From Paenibacillus plantiphilus (GTDB lineage Bacteria > Bacillota > Bacilli > Paenibacillales > Paenibacillaceae), in NCBI RefSeq assembly GCF_927798095.1, contig NZ_CAKMMF010000001.1, positions 248,001-312,000 on the forward strand: a stretch of 64,000 bases of DNA, read 5' to 3'. The notes below the pieces were generated by a model. It did no database searches. It worked only from the letters and a program-made list of their open reading frames with translations, and was not told the origin of the DNA. The translations under genes were made by a program, and so were the position numbers. Below are positions 1 through 9,233 of this stretch, in pieces (within the stretch, counting starts at the first letter, position 1; every line of letters starts with the position of its first letter).

Positions 1-1523
1 TAAAAAAGCTGCTTATCCACCCGGTATATGCGATTGTTGCGGTACGCCGGAATCTGCTTCCACACCTCATGCGCCAGCAGCCGCTCCGTCTCTGCCCGGT
101 CCTGCACTGCCGAGGAGACGCTCACGATCATATGATCGGCCGCATAGTCAGGCAGCTTCTCCAGCGGCAGCGACCGCACCCTTCCTCTGCCCAGCACATG
201 CTCCTGAATAATGGCCGGAGGAGTCAGACCCAATGATCGGTACAGATTGTAGCCGCCTCTGCCATGGAACTCATTGAGAATCCAAATGCATCCATTGCCG
301 ATTTCGTAGAGGGCCACCGTCTCCTCCAGCGAGACCGCTTCAGCGATCAGCTCCTTCGCCCGCATAGCCTGTTCCTCATAACGCGAGATGAACGCCCTCG
401 CCTCCTCCTGCCTGTCGAGAATTTCCGCCAGATCCTTGAAGCGCTCGAACGGATCGCCGTATTGAACGACCAAAGTCGGAGCAACCTTCTGCATTCCTTT
501 AATTAATTGCGGATACAGCCAGTCCGAGGCAATAATCAGCTCCGGCTCCAGCTCCAGCATCGAATTAACCGATGTGCGGCCAATATCAGGTATTCCCTCC
601 AGCTCGTCCTTCAAGAGCTTCAGGCTGTCCAGCCCATAGGGAAATGAGGCCCCTACAGGCTTGATGCCAAGCGCCAGCAGATTGCCGACCCAATCGTAGA
701 CGACAATCCGTTTAGGCTGCCCTCCGTATGCGGAAGGCGCAACTCCTACAACCTGCTTGAACTTCCTGCTCAAGTACAGGCCATTGGAATAGCCTACATC
801 ACGGGCAATGTCGTTCAAGGTTCGGCCTCTGCTTAGAAGAAGCTGCTCCTTCGCCTTGTTGATGCGGAGGTTCGTCAAATATTCAGAGAAGCCGAAGCCT
901 GTTTCCTTGCGGAACAGCGAGGAGAAGAAGCGAGGGTGAAATCCCGTCATCGCGGCGATAGACTCCCTCGTAATTTCCTCCTTGTAATTTTGCTGCATAT
1001 AATCGACCGCTGCCTGTATCCGCTCATTAGGCTGGCCGCTCTCTCCCCCCGGCTTCCCGCCGCTTATCATGAGCTGCAAAATTTCATGCAGCCGCATGTT
1101 CATCCCGATTTCCCCGCCGTCATCAGCGCTCTCCATCAGCTTCGTCAATTCCTTCATTATCATTATGATCCGGTAAGTGGGGGAGGGCTTGTCCAGCGGT
1201 CCGTCCGGCTGCCAGGACGTTCTCCTCTCGCGGTACAGCATAGGCTCGCCTGAAGGCGAGTCTTCCTCCAGAATGTGAAAATGAACAAGATGAAGCACCA
1301 GATCATGCTTGGGAACTGCTTTGATTTCCAGCATTCTGTCCGGATTGCACATAAACAGGCTGTCCCGCTGCGCCAGCCATTCCCTGCCATCGATATGCAC
1401 CTCTCCCTTGCCTCCGGTAACGGCAATCAGCATATACGTCTCCGTCCACAGTCTGAAGCCCGGATCATCCGCGAGAATATTCAATTGCTGCGCCGCTCTG
1501 TATGAATAAAGATATCTTCCCAT
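1..1523 (-). CDS. AraC-family regulator fused to a siderophore-binding-protein domain (Btr-like), 3' end at window edge
   Basis: The reading frame is open from an ATG at 1523 to the window edge (507 codons); the next codon begins TA, so the gene may stop exactly there or continue with Tyr. An AAGGTGAG ribosome binding site lies 5 bases before the ATG. The N-terminal part (residues about 1-150) looks like an AraC cupin-type sensor. Residues about 164-265 hold two AraC helix-turn-helix motifs (around ESIAAMTGFHPRFFSSLF and LNDIARDVGYSNGLYLSRKF). From about 270 onward it resembles the FecB/FepB ferri-siderophore binding fold. This architecture is that of Bacillus Btr, which activates siderophore uptake genes when it binds the ferri-siderophore. 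The target operon is not visible; it probably lies outside the window. Confidence 0.88.
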   Translation of the reverse strand, partial: MGRYLYSYRAAQQLNILADDPGFRLWTETYMLIAVTGGKGEVHIDGREWLAQRDSLFMCNPDRMLEIKAVPKHDLVLHLVHFHILEEDSPSGEPMLYRERRTSWQPDGPLDKPSPTYRIIMIMKELTKLMESADDGGEIGMNMRLHEILQLMISGGKPGGESGQPNERIQAAVDYMQQNYKEEITRESIAAMTGFHPRFFSSLFRKETGFGFSEYLTNLRINKAKEQLLLSRGRTLNDIARDVGYSNGLYLSRKFKQVVGVAPSAYGGQPKRIVVYDWVGNLLALGIKPVGASFPYGLDSLKLLKDELEGIPDIGRTSVNSMLELEPELIIASDWLYPQLIKGMQKVAPTLVVQYGDPFERFKDLAEILDRQEEARAFISRYEEQAMRAKELIAEAVSLEETVALYEIGNGCIWILNEFHGRGGYNLYRSLGLTPPAIIQEHVLGRGRVRSLPLEKLPDYAADHMIVSVSSAVQDRAETERLLAHEVWKQIPAYRNNRIYRVDKQLF

Positions 1524-1616
1524 ATCTGCTCACCTTGCTCCGTCAAGTCTCGAATCTCTGCTTCAATCATACCAATCACCTGCTGCCCGTGTAAAATAAC
1601 CCGCTGCGGCAGCAGC

Positions 1617-1646
1617 AAAAAGGCCAGCCCCAAATTCGGCTGGCCT
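1617..1646 (-). terminator. Intrinsic terminator of yigZ
   Basis: A perfect 9-bp stem (AGGCCAGCC / GGCTGGCCT) with an 8-base loop is followed, in minus-strand direction, by a T run. It lies 9 bases after the yigZ stop. Confidence 0.85.
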
Positions 1647-1655
1647 TACCCGACA

Positions 1656-2291
1656 CTATTCCGCTTCCATCTCATACTTCGTCTCGCCTGCCGTAATGAT
1701 GGCTTGGCCCTGGGTTACATCCGTCATCCAGGCGACGAACCGTTCCGCGTCCGGCGCTTCGGGCAGGCAAGTAAGAATGACCCTGTCGGTGAAATTCGTC
1801 TCGCCCACCTTGACGCCCCGGGCATGAAGCTCATTTTCCAGCTTCCCGTACCACGTATAATCGACATCTACGATGATTTCGCGGTGAAGCGTGTACTGGA
1901 CTGGCTCCGCCGCTTCAATGGCGGCAACCGCCCCGTCCGTATACGCCCGGATCAATCCGCCCGCTCCCAGCATAATGCCGCCGAAATAACGCGTGACAAC
2001 GATGACGACATTTTTGAGTCCCTGATGCTTGATGACCTCAAGGATGGGCTTGCCCGCTGTGCCGCTCGGTTCTCCGTCATCCGACTGCTTCTGGAATTCG
2101 TCACGCTCGCCTACCATATAAGCCGAGCAGTTATGGGTCGCATTCCAATGCTGCTTCTTGATCTCTTCAATGAAAGCGACCGCTTCCGCTTCGGATTCAA
2201 CAGGTTTGCCATATCCAATAAATCGGGATTTCTTGATGATGATTTCCTTGCTCGCCATCTGTCGCAATGTGCGATATTTATCCAGCATCAT
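1656..2291 (-). CDS. yigZ: YigZ/YvyE family (IMPACT-like) protein
   Basis: This 211-residue protein is the usual length for the YigZ/IMPACT family. It has the conserved core around HNCSAYMVGE (residues about 54-63), the SDDGEPSGTAGKPIL segment (about 70-84) and VVTRYFGGIMLGAGGLIRAY (about 98-117), followed by a C-terminal ferredoxin-like domain (DUF1949). The family is linked to translation and stress responses, but its biochemical role in bacteria is not settled. The start follows a GAGGAG site; two adjacent ATGs (2291, 2288) are possible. It sits 48 bases after pgi on the same strand and ends in a terminator, so it is probably the last gene of a pgi-yigZ operon. Confidence 0.9.
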   Translation of the reverse strand: MMLDKYRTLRQMASKEIIIKKSRFIGYGKPVESEAEAVAFIEEIKKQHWNATHNCSAYMVGERDEFQKQSDDGEPSGTAGKPILEVIKHQGLKNVVIVVTRYFGGIMLGAGGLIRAYTDGAVAAIEAAEPVQYTLHREIIVDVDYTWYGKLENELHARGVKVGETNFTDRVILTCLPEAPDAERFVAWMTDVTQGQAIITAGETKYEMEAE

Positions 2292-2339
2292 GCATGCTCC
2301 TCAGGAGGAGATTTATACCGCCGTTATACGGCTAGCCGA

Positions 2340-3689
2340 TTAAAGACGAGCTTCCAGCTCCGCCTTCTCCTTCTCGAAGCCAGGTTTGCCGAGCAAAGCG
2401 AACATATTCGTCTTGTAAGCCTCCACACCCGGTTGATCGAATGGATTCACGCCCAGCAGATAGCCGCTGATGCCGCAAGCCTTCTCGAAGAAATAGACGA
2501 GATAGCCGAACGTATAGGGTGTCATATCAGCAATGTTAACGATAAAATTCGGCACTTGACCGTCCGTATGCGCAAGCAGCGTGCCTTCGAATGCTTTTTT
2601 GTTCACGAAATCCATCGTTTTGCCAGTGAGGAAGTTCAGGCCGTCAAGATCGCCCTCGTTATGTCCAATAACGATTTGCTCGGCAACGTTGTTCACCTGA
2701 ATGACCGTTTCAAAAATATTGCGGTTGCCCTCCTGGATGAACTGACCCATGGAGTGCAGATCCGTCGAGAAATCGACTGCAGCAGGGAAAATGCCTTTGA
2801 AATCCTTGCCTTCGCTCTCTCCGTACAACTGCTTCCACCATTCCGAAACAAAGTGCAATGCCGGCTCGTAGTTAACGAGAATTTCCGTCGTCTTGCCTTT
2901 GCGGTAGAGCGCGTTCCGGGCAGCAGCATATTGGTAGCTTTCGTTCTCAGCCAGATTAGGGTTGCTGTATTCCTTTGATGCGTCAGCAGCGCCCTTCATC
3001 ATCGCCTCAATGTCGATGCCGGCAGCAGCGATCGGCAGCAGTCCCACAGCTGTAAGAACGGAATAACGTCCGCCTACATCATCCGGAATGACGAAGGACT
3101 CATAGCCCTCTTCCGTTGCGAGCTTCTTAAGCGCCCCTCTTGCGCGGTCTGTTGTCGCATAGATGCGTTTGCGTGCTTCGGCTTGGCCGTATTTGGCTTC
3201 CAGCGCTTCACGGAATACGCGGAATGCAATAGCCGGCTCGGTCGTCGTGCCGGATTTGGAAATCACATTAATCGACCAATCGCGGCCTTCCAGCACCTGC
3301 AGCAGATGCGTAACATATGTCGAGCTTATATTGTTGCCTGCGAACAGCACTTGCGGCGTCTTGCGCTGTTCCTTGGTTTGAATGTTATAGAAGGAATGCG
3401 ACAGCATTTCAATTGCCGCGCGCGCTCCGAGATAGGAGCCGCCAATGCCGATGACGACCAGCACTTCGGAGTCGGATTGAATCTTCGCTGCGGACTTCTG
3501 GATACGCGAGAATTCTTCCTTGTCATAATTAGTCGGCAGATCGATCCAGCCCAGATAATCAGATCCCGCACCCGTTCCATTGTGCAGCTGATCATGAGCC
3601 AGACGAACCTGGTCCGTCAAATAATCGATCTCGTGCTGCCCTACAAATGTCAACGCCTTGCTGTAATCAAACTTTACGGCTTTACTCAT
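2340..3689 (-). CDS. pgi: Glucose-6-phosphate isomerase
   Basis: Interconverts glucose 6-phosphate and fructose 6-phosphate in glycolysis and gluconeogenesis. The 449-residue length matches the short Firmicutes form. Signature segments are visible: [19 protein letters not shown] (residues about 77-95), the phosphate-binding [13 protein letters not shown] (about 144-156), and the C-terminal [12 protein letters not shown]. The ATG at 3689 follows GGGAGG at a 10-base spacing. It is transcribed away from the dehydrogenase-PilZ gene, with yigZ downstream. Confidence 0.97.
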   Translation of the reverse strand: MSKAVKFDYSKALTFVGQHEIDYLTDQVRLAHDQLHNGTGAGSDYLGWIDLPTNYDKEEFSRIQKSAAKIQSDSEVLVVIGIGGSYLGARAAIEMLSHSFYNIQTKEQRKTPQVLFAGNNISSTYVTHLLQVLEGRDWSINVISKSGTTTEPAIAFRVFREALEAKYGQAEARKRIYATTDRARGALKKLATEEGYESFVIPDDVGGRYSVLTAVGLLPIAAAGIDIEAMMKGAADASKEYSNPNLAENESYQYAAARNALYRKGKTTEILVNYEPALHFVSEWWKQLYGESEGKDFKGIFPAAVDFSTDLHSMGQFIQEGNRNIFETVIQVNNVAEQIVIGHNEGDLDGLNFLTGKTMDFVNKKAFEGTLLAHTDGQVPNFIVNIADMTPYTFGYLVYFFEKACGISGYLLGVNPFDQPGVEAYKTNMFALLGKPGFEKEKAELEARL

Positions 3690-4000
3690 AATGATGTGAA
3701 ACCTCCCGAAAAATTTTTAGCGCTGCTTGTGCCAGAATACCTCGCGAGCAGACAGGACAAGCAGAGCCTCGTTGCATATATGTACGCCTTGCATTGCTCA
3801 GAGACTTTCTCGCTGATGCTGTAGCGGCTCATGCAAGTCCCCATAGACTGTCCTTTTTTTACCTAGCATTAGGATAATGGATTTCCGACACAAAAACAAG
3901 GCAATGACAGGGATAGACTTGGAATGGTCACTAAACTGCAAGGATGCTGTGTTATGATAAAGCAAGTGAAATATAAATCGGAAACAAGGAGATGTATCGA
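3690..4000. other. Intergenic region between divergent pgi and the dehydrogenase-PilZ gene
   Basis: This 311-bp stretch must hold both promoters. A TATGAT at 3952-3957 is a possible -10 for the plus-strand gene, but no convincing -35 stands before it. On the minus strand a 48-codon ORF (3686-3832) ends on the pgi start codon (TGA overlapping ATGA). It has only a weak GGGGA site and no recognisable product, so I do not call it a gene. Nothing else clear is visible. Confidence 0.5.
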
Positions 4001-5302
4001 ATGAACCGAATCGGATTTATCGGGCTTGGCGTCATGGGAGCTCCGATGGCTGCAAATTTGCTTCGCAAGGGCTATCAGGTCACAATTTACAATCGCACAC
4101 CCGGCAAAGCAGAGGAACTTATTGAATTAGGCGCAGATAACGCCGAAACTCCAGCGGCCGTTGCGCGAGCAGCGGAGCTTGTCATAACGATGATCAGCAA
4201 CGACGATGCCATTCGCGAAGTCTATTATGGACAGAATGGTCTTCTCAGTGAACTGATGCCAGGTTCTATTATTATAGACAGCAGTACAATCTCTCCTTCG
4301 CTCGCGCGCGAAATTGCCGGGGATACCGCTGCACGATTCGCTGATTTCCTCGATGCTCCTGTCACAGGAAGCAAGCCAGCAGCAGAGAACGGCACGCTTG
4401 TATTCATGGTTGGCGGGGATCCCGCTGTTATGGAACGATCACAGGAAGTATTGCTCGCTATGGGACGCAAAATTATTCATATGGGGCCAAGCGGGAGCGG
4501 AGCAACTGCTAAGCTTGCGCATAATACAGTGGTCGGCATTAATGCCGCCGCCTTAATTGAGGGTATGACGATTGCAGCAAGCGGCGGCATAGATGCTGCG
4601 GCCTTCCTTGAACTCGTTGGCTCTGGCGGGGCTGCGAGCAGATTCACCGAGATGAAAGCGCCCAAGCTGCTGGAGCGTGATTTCAGCGTGCAATTCTCCC
4701 TGTCGCTTATGTTGAAGGACCTGCGGTTATCCTCCGTCCTCTCCGACAATCTCAAGACTCCAACCCCTGTCCTTGAAGCAGTCAAAAGCGTGTTCCAGGC
4801 CAGTGAATCGATGGGAGTAGGCGATCTGGATCTCTCTGCCCTGGCATACTGCTACGAGCAATGGATTGGCAAGCCTATCACATCGCACAGCAATAACGAA
4901 ACAGCAGCAGCATTAGCACTTGATGGAGCTGGCCATACTACTCAGGATGATAATCAGAGTGACCGCAGGCGAAGCGGCCGGCTCAAGCTTCATATCCCGC
5001 TCGTATTATCGGTATACCAATGGGAGCAGGAAGGTTCTTTCACCGGCCAACCGATTGACGGTATCTTATGCGATCTTTCCGACAGCGGCCTGCAAATTTC
5101 ATCCGCCTCACCGCTTGAGCGCGATATGTTCATTCACATTCAGTTTCCCAAGGACGCTGGCCTTCCGCCTGTCATGGGCCGCATCATTCGCATCGAAACG
5201 ATCGATGGCGCATTCCGATACGGCTGCCTGCTTGCTGGATTAGCCCCCTATCAGCGCTTGCTGCTGGAGGATTATATTAATAGACAGAGCAAGATCGAAT
5301 AG
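4001..5302 (+). CDS. Beta-hydroxyacid dehydrogenase (3-hydroxyisobutyrate dehydrogenase/GarR-type) fused to a C-terminal PilZ domain
   Basis: Two domains share one uninterrupted frame. Residues about 1-290 form an NAD(P)-dependent beta-hydroxyacid dehydrogenase: nucleotide-binding GLGVMG near the N terminus, substrate-binding DAPVTGSKPAA, and the catalytic Lys in GATAKLAHN. After a polar linker, the last 110 residues carry both halves of the PilZ c-di-GMP signature: RRSGR (RxxxR) and DLSDSG (DxSxxG), about 30 residues apart. An upstream ATG at 3992 abuts the AAGGAG site, so the ATG at 4001 (9-base spacing) is the better start, giving 433 residues. The substrate is not predictable from sequence. 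The inference that c-di-GMP controls the enzyme comes from the domains alone. Confidence 0.85.
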   Translation: MNRIGFIGLGVMGAPMAANLLRKGYQVTIYNRTPGKAEELIELGADNAETPAAVARAAELVITMISNDDAIREVYYGQNGLLSELMPGSIIIDSSTISPSLAREIAGDTAARFADFLDAPVTGSKPAAENGTLVFMVGGDPAVMERSQEVLLAMGRKIIHMGPSGSGATAKLAHNTVVGINAAALIEGMTIAASGGIDAAAFLELVGSGGAASRFTEMKAPKLLERDFSVQFSLSLMLKDLRLSSVLSDNLKTPTPVLEAVKSVFQASESMGVGDLDLSALAYCYEQWIGKPITSHSNNETAAALALDGAGHTTQDDNQSDRRRSGRLKLHIPLVLSVYQWEQEGSFTGQPIDGILCDLSDSGLQISSASPLERDMFIHIQFPKDAGLPPVMGRIIRIETIDGAFRYGCLLAGLAPYQRLLLEDYINRQSKIE

Positions 5303-5324
5303 AAGACGAGCAGGAAATGAAAAA

Positions 5325-5378
5325 GAAAGGAGGTTTGTCCCATAAGTAGATTTCTACTCATGAGACAACCCTCCTTTC
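5325..5378. terminator. Long near-perfect hairpin, probable terminator
   Basis: Arms of 26 bases (5325-5350 and 5353-5378) match at 23 positions around a 2-base turn. It begins 23 bases after the dehydrogenase-PilZ stop. There is no clean T run, so termination is inferred from position and stem strength. Its layout (TGTCCC ... GTAGA ... CTAC ... GACA) resembles the hairpin at 24654-24695. Confidence 0.55.
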
Positions 5379-5507
5379 ATTTGCGCAGTCGTCGCCGAAG
5401 CTGCTCTCTTTCTCCCCGCCCGCTCAAATTCCAGGCAGCTGCTGCAGAACACATCATCCGTGACCAATTTGAGGCAGCTGCTGCGATGGGCGCGTTTTGA
5501 GAAATTG

Positions 5508-5578
5508 GCGCAAAAATACAGTTGTTTCCGCTGTTCGATCATCGAATCGAGGGAACAACTGTATTTTTGCAATTGCGC
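5508..5578. repeat. Long palindromic intergenic element
   Basis: Two 20-base arms (5510-5529 and 5551-5570, 19 of 20 complementary) flank a 21-base centre. A further GCG/CGC pair extends the stem outward. The 13-base word AGGCAGCTGCTGC occurs twice just to the left (5433-5445 and 5472-5484, 39 bases apart). There is no gene at 5303-5624 apart from these structures. It looks like a dispersed palindromic repeat of the host, not a protein gene. Confidence 0.65.
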
Positions 5579-5624
5579 TCACAGTAGTTTGAATATAGCA
5601 GGAACTCTGACTCCCTGTCTGCAA

Positions 5625-5945
5625 CTATTCAGCGATGTAAGAACAGCAATAATCCGTAACGGTCTCCACTTGAAGCTTGAACTTCGCGTTGGCAGGAACG
5701 ATAAACTCGCCTTGACCGGAGATCGTAATCCACTCGGATTCGCCTGGCAAAAGCACCTTCAAATCGCCTGCAGCAATTTCCATTATTTCCTTCACGTCTG
5801 TGCCGAATTCATACTCGCCCGGCATCATAATTCCGAGCGTTTTTTTCGTTCCGTCAGCGAATACAACCGTACGGCTCGTTACTTTTCCATCAAAATAAAT
5901 ATTGGCTTTTTTCACGACTGTTACATTCTCGAATTGTTGGGACAT
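5625..5945 (-). CDS. ppnP: Pyrimidine/purine nucleoside phosphorylase PpnP (DUF1255)
   Basis: A 106-residue single-domain cupin of the PpnP (YaiE) family, which splits nucleosides with phosphate to base and ribose 1-phosphate. Family features include [19 protein letters not shown] near the N terminus, [13 protein letters not shown] in the middle and the closing DYCCSYIA. The start at 5945 follows AAGGAGAT with good spacing; longer in-frame starts lack a site. It lies 81 bases after tkt on the same strand and may be co-transcribed with it, which would link nucleoside ribose to the pentose phosphate pathway. Confidence 0.9.
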   Translation of the reverse strand: MSQQFENVTVVKKANIYFDGKVTSRTVVFADGTKKTLGIMMPGEYEFGTDVKEIMEIAAGDLKVLLPGESEWITISGQGEFIVPANAKFKLQVETVTDYCCSYIAE

Positions 5946-6026
5946 CGTTCTTGTAATCTCCTTATAGTTAAAATGGTGCAGGGCCAGCTGCAAATAATGC
6001 GGCTAGCCCCGCTTATATGATGATGC

Positions 6027-8045
6027 TTACAGCAGAGCCTTCACTTTGCTGACAACATTGTTAACTGTGAAGCCATACTCTTCAATAACCTTGCCGCCTG
6101 GAGCCGATGCGCCGAAGGTGTTGATGCCAAGGATAGCGCCTTTGTCCCCTACATAACGCTCCCAACCGAATGGCGATCCCATCTCGATTGCAAGACGTGC
6201 CTTAACATCTGGAAGCAGGACGGAATCCTTATAGGATTGCGGCTGCGCCTCGAACAAATCCCAGCTCGGCATGCTGATTACACGCACTTCAATGCCTTCC
6301 GCTGCAAGCGCTCGCTGCGCTTCAACGGCCAGCTGCACTTCAGAGCCGGTCGCAATAATTTGCGCTTGCGGTTTGCCGCTAGCTGCTTCGGATACGACGT
6401 ATGCACCCTTCGTGATTCCTTCGCGCGCATTCACATTCGTATCTTTCAAAATCGGCAGATTCTGGCGAGTCAGAACCAGCGCAACTGGCTTGCTGCCATT
6501 CTCCAATGCATATGCCCATGCCGCTGACGTTTCATTGGCATCCGCAGGACGGATGACCGTCAGATCTGGAATGATGCGAAGCGAAGCAAGCTGCTCGATC
6601 GGCTCATGTGTAGGTCCGTCTTCGCCGACAGCAATACTGTCATGCGTCAGCACATATACAACCGGAAGCTTCATCAGAGCGGACAAACGCACTGCCGGAC
6701 GGAGGTAGTCGGTGAATACGAAGAAGGTTGCTCCGTACACTTTCAAACCGCCATGAAGCCCAATACCGTTCATTGCTGCCGCCATTGCGAATTCACGAAC
6801 GCCGAAGTAGATGTTGCGTCCGTCATAGTTGCCCGCCTTATAGACCGGCAAGCCTTTCAGATGAGTCATGGTCGAGCTCTCAAGATCGGCAGAGCCGCCT
6901 ACGAGGTTCGGCACATTCTTCGCAAGTCCGTTCAGTGCATTTCCTGAAGCGACACGCGTCGATACCGCCTTGTCTTCATTGCTGTAGGTAGGCAAATCAT
7001 TGTCCCAGCCTTGCGGCAGCTTACCGCTGATAGCTGTCTCGAATTGAGCTGCAAGCTCAGGGTGAGCGTCTTTGTAAGCTGCAAACAGCTTGTCCCAAGC
7101 TGCGTTGGCTTGCTCGCCACTGGCTTTCACTTCTGCAAAGTGCGAACGAACCTCAGCCGGTACGTGGAATGCCTCTTCCTCGCTCCACGCATAGAATTGC
7201 TTCGTCAGCTTCGTCTCTTCAGCGCCAAGCGGCGATCCGTGAGGACCTGCATGTCCGCCTTTGCCGCCCTTGTTCGGGCTGCCGTAGCCGATAACCGTCT
7301 TCACTTCAATCAGCGTCGGCTTGCTTGTATCAGCTTGAGCCGCTGCAACCGCTGCTGCAATAGCGTTCAGATCATTGCCATCCTCAACGCGGATGACTTG
7401 CCAGCCATAGGCTTCGAAGCGTCCTTGAACATTCTCAGAGAACGACAAATTCAATTCGCCGTCAAGCGAGATATCATTGGAATCGTACAAGACAACCAAT
7501 TTGCCAAGCTTCAGATGAGCTGCGAGGGAAGCCGCTTCGCTTGCTACGCCCTCCATCAGATCGCCGTCGCCGCAAATCGCGTACGTAAAGTGATCGACAA
7601 CATTGTAGCCTTCTTTATTGTAAGTCGCGCCAAGCTGGGTTTCTGCAAGCGCCATACCTACAGCCATCGCTACGCCTTGACCAAGCGGTCCAGTAGTAGC
7701 ATCAACGCCGGCAGTATGACCAAACTCTGGATGACCAGGTGTCTTGGAGCCCCACTGACGGAAGTTCTTGATCTCCTCCAGCGGCAGATCATAGCCGGAC
7801 AAATGTAGCAGGCTGTAGAGCAGCATCGAGCCATGACCAGCAGACAGAACGAAACGGTCGCGGTTAATCCAGCTCGGATTCGACGGATTATGATTCATGC
7901 TCTTCGCGAACAATTGATAGCCCATCGGCGCAGCGCCCATCGGCATACCAGGGTGTCCGGAATTAGCCTTTTCGATCGCATCAATTGCGAGTGTGCGGAT
8001 CGTATCAATGGAAAGCTGGTCGATAGACTTCTGTGTAACTGTCAT
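6027..8045 (-). CDS. tkt: Transketolase
   Basis: A thiamine-diphosphate enzyme of the non-oxidative pentose phosphate pathway. Counting from the ATG at 8045 (GGGAGGA site, 9-base spacing) it has 672 residues, normal for the family. Visible signatures are [16 protein letters not shown] near the N terminus, the ThDP motif [15 protein letters not shown], the mid-region [18 protein letters not shown] and the C-terminal [12 protein letters not shown]-type segment. In-frame sequence upstream to 8090 lacks a ribosome binding site. Confidence 0.97.
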   Translation of the reverse strand: MTVTQKSIDQLSIDTIRTLAIDAIEKANSGHPGMPMGAAPMGYQLFAKSMNHNPSNPSWINRDRFVLSAGHGSMLLYSLLHLSGYDLPLEEIKNFRQWGSKTPGHPEFGHTAGVDATTGPLGQGVAMAVGMALAETQLGATYNKEGYNVVDHFTYAICGDGDLMEGVASEAASLAAHLKLGKLVVLYDSNDISLDGELNLSFSENVQGRFEAYGWQVIRVEDGNDLNAIAAAVAAAQADTSKPTLIEVKTVIGYGSPNKGGKGGHAGPHGSPLGAEETKLTKQFYAWSEEEAFHVPAEVRSHFAEVKASGEQANAAWDKLFAAYKDAHPELAAQFETAISGKLPQGWDNDLPTYSNEDKAVSTRVASGNALNGLAKNVPNLVGGSADLESSTMTHLKGLPVYKAGNYDGRNIYFGVREFAMAAAMNGIGLHGGLKVYGATFFVFTDYLRPAVRLSALMKLPVVYVLTHDSIAVGEDGPTHEPIEQLASLRIIPDLTVIRPADANETSAAWAYALENGSKPVALVLTRQNLPILKDTNVNAREGITKGAYVVSEAASGKPQAQIIATGSEVQLAVEAQRALAAEGIEVRVISMPSWDLFEAQPQSYKDSVLLPDVKARLAIEMGSPFGWERYVGDKGAILGINTFGASAPGGKVIEEYGFTVNNVVSKVKALL

Positions 8046-8214
8046 TGCGTAATTCCTCCCAGAACATTTTGCGGAGCAAATCAACGTCAAGAAACGTAAG
8101 GTTTGCTTCCGTTTACTGTTTTTCTATTTTTATTTGCGCGTTTTTCACGCACTAGCTGTGAAACATTGTACCATTACGCGTCAGCCTTTTCCATCCTTAA
8201 AGTGCAGTTCAATG

Positions 8215-8249
8215 AAAAAAGCCAAGCCGCGCAGAGCCGCGACTTAGCC
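8215..8249 (-). terminator. Intrinsic terminator downstream of purU
   Basis: An 11-bp stem with G-U pairs (8221-8231 with 8238-8248) is followed on the minus strand by six T residues. It lies 41 bases after the purU stop. Confidence 0.8.
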
Positions 8250-8289
8250 TATAATTCCCATTCTTTCATTAAAGATGACAGCTGTATGT

Positions 8290-9186
8290 TTAATTGAATA
8301 CAACCGTTTTATTCTGATGCACCAGCACGCGGTCCTCTATATGCCATTTCACAGCGCGCGCCAGCACAACACGCTCGATCGTTCGGCCAATGCGCTTCAG
8401 ATTGTCCACGTTATCACGGTGGCTAACCCGCTGAACATCCTGCTCAATGATCGGACCGCCATCAAGCTCCTCCGTTACATAATGCGCAGTTGCGCCTATG
8501 ATTTTCACACCGCGCTGATAGGCCTGCGCATATGGCTTGCCGCCTACAAATGCAGGAAGAAAGGAATGGTGAATATTTATGATCCGATTAGGGAATTGCT
8601 CAATGAACTTGGGCGAAATAATTTGCATATAACGTGCCAGCACGATGAGATCCGCCTTATCAGAGACGACCTCCAGCTGCTGCTTCTCAGCCTCCGCTTT
8701 CGTTTCAGCAGTCACCGGAATATGGTGGTAGGGGATGCCGAATGATTCCACCAGTCCCCGCATATCAGGATGATTGCTGATGACCATCGCAATATCGGCC
8801 TCCAGATCGCCAGCCTGCCACTGCCAGAGCAGTTCAAGCAAGCAATGATCCTCCTTGGATACAAATACAGCAAGACGTTTCTTGCGGCTGGCGCGGAACG
8901 TATGCCATTTCATCTCGAACCGATCCGCCACACGGACAAAATCCTCCTGCAGGACAGGCAGCTCTGTGTCCAGATCATTCAAATCAAATTCGAAACGGAT
9001 GAAGAACATCCCGCCCCCAGGGTCCATCGAATATTGATCCGATTGAACAATATTCGCTCCATGCTCATACAGAAAATGCGATACCGATGCGACAATTCCC
9101 GGACGGTCCGGACAAGAAATCAGCATTTTCGCTCGATTCCGTTTATCCGGTTGCTGTGCAGGCTTGTGTTGATACGTGTTCGTCAT
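8290..9186 (-). CDS. purU: Formyltetrahydrofolate deformylase
   Basis: Hydrolyses 10-formyltetrahydrofolate to tetrahydrofolate and formate, balancing one-carbon pools. The 298-residue protein has an N-terminal ACT-type regulatory domain (ISCPDRPGIVASVSHFL, residues about 23-39). A C-terminal formyltransferase fold follows, with VSNHPDMRG, the active-site region NIHHSFLPAF (about 223-232) and GATAHYVTEELDGGPIIEQD (about 249-268). The start follows a GGAAGGAAG stretch. It is 47 bases after nfo on the same strand. Confidence 0.95.
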   Translation of the reverse strand: MTNTYQHKPAQQPDKRNRAKMLISCPDRPGIVASVSHFLYEHGANIVQSDQYSMDPGGGMFFIRFEFDLNDLDTELPVLQEDFVRVADRFEMKWHTFRASRKKRLAVFVSKEDHCLLELLWQWQAGDLEADIAMVISNHPDMRGLVESFGIPYHHIPVTAETKAEAEKQQLEVVSDKADLIVLARYMQIISPKFIEQFPNRIINIHHSFLPAFVGGKPYAQAYQRGVKIIGATAHYVTEELDGGPIIEQDVQRVSHRDNVDNLKRIGRTIERVVLARAVKWHIEDRVLVHQNKTVVFN

Positions 9187-9233
9187 TAGGCTGCTGACTT
9201 CCTTCCTCTACTATTCATGCTGTTGCTAGTGCT

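Noticed and set aside
1704-2978. Long plus-strand ORF of 424 codons opposite yigZ and pgi
   Set aside because: It is the antisense shadow of two clearly conserved genes; its protein has no recognisable motif and no ribosome binding site was found.
3686-3832. 48-codon minus-strand ORF ending on the pgi start
   Set aside because: Overlap with pgi is suggestive of a leader peptide, but the ribosome binding site is weak and the peptide has no feature to support it.
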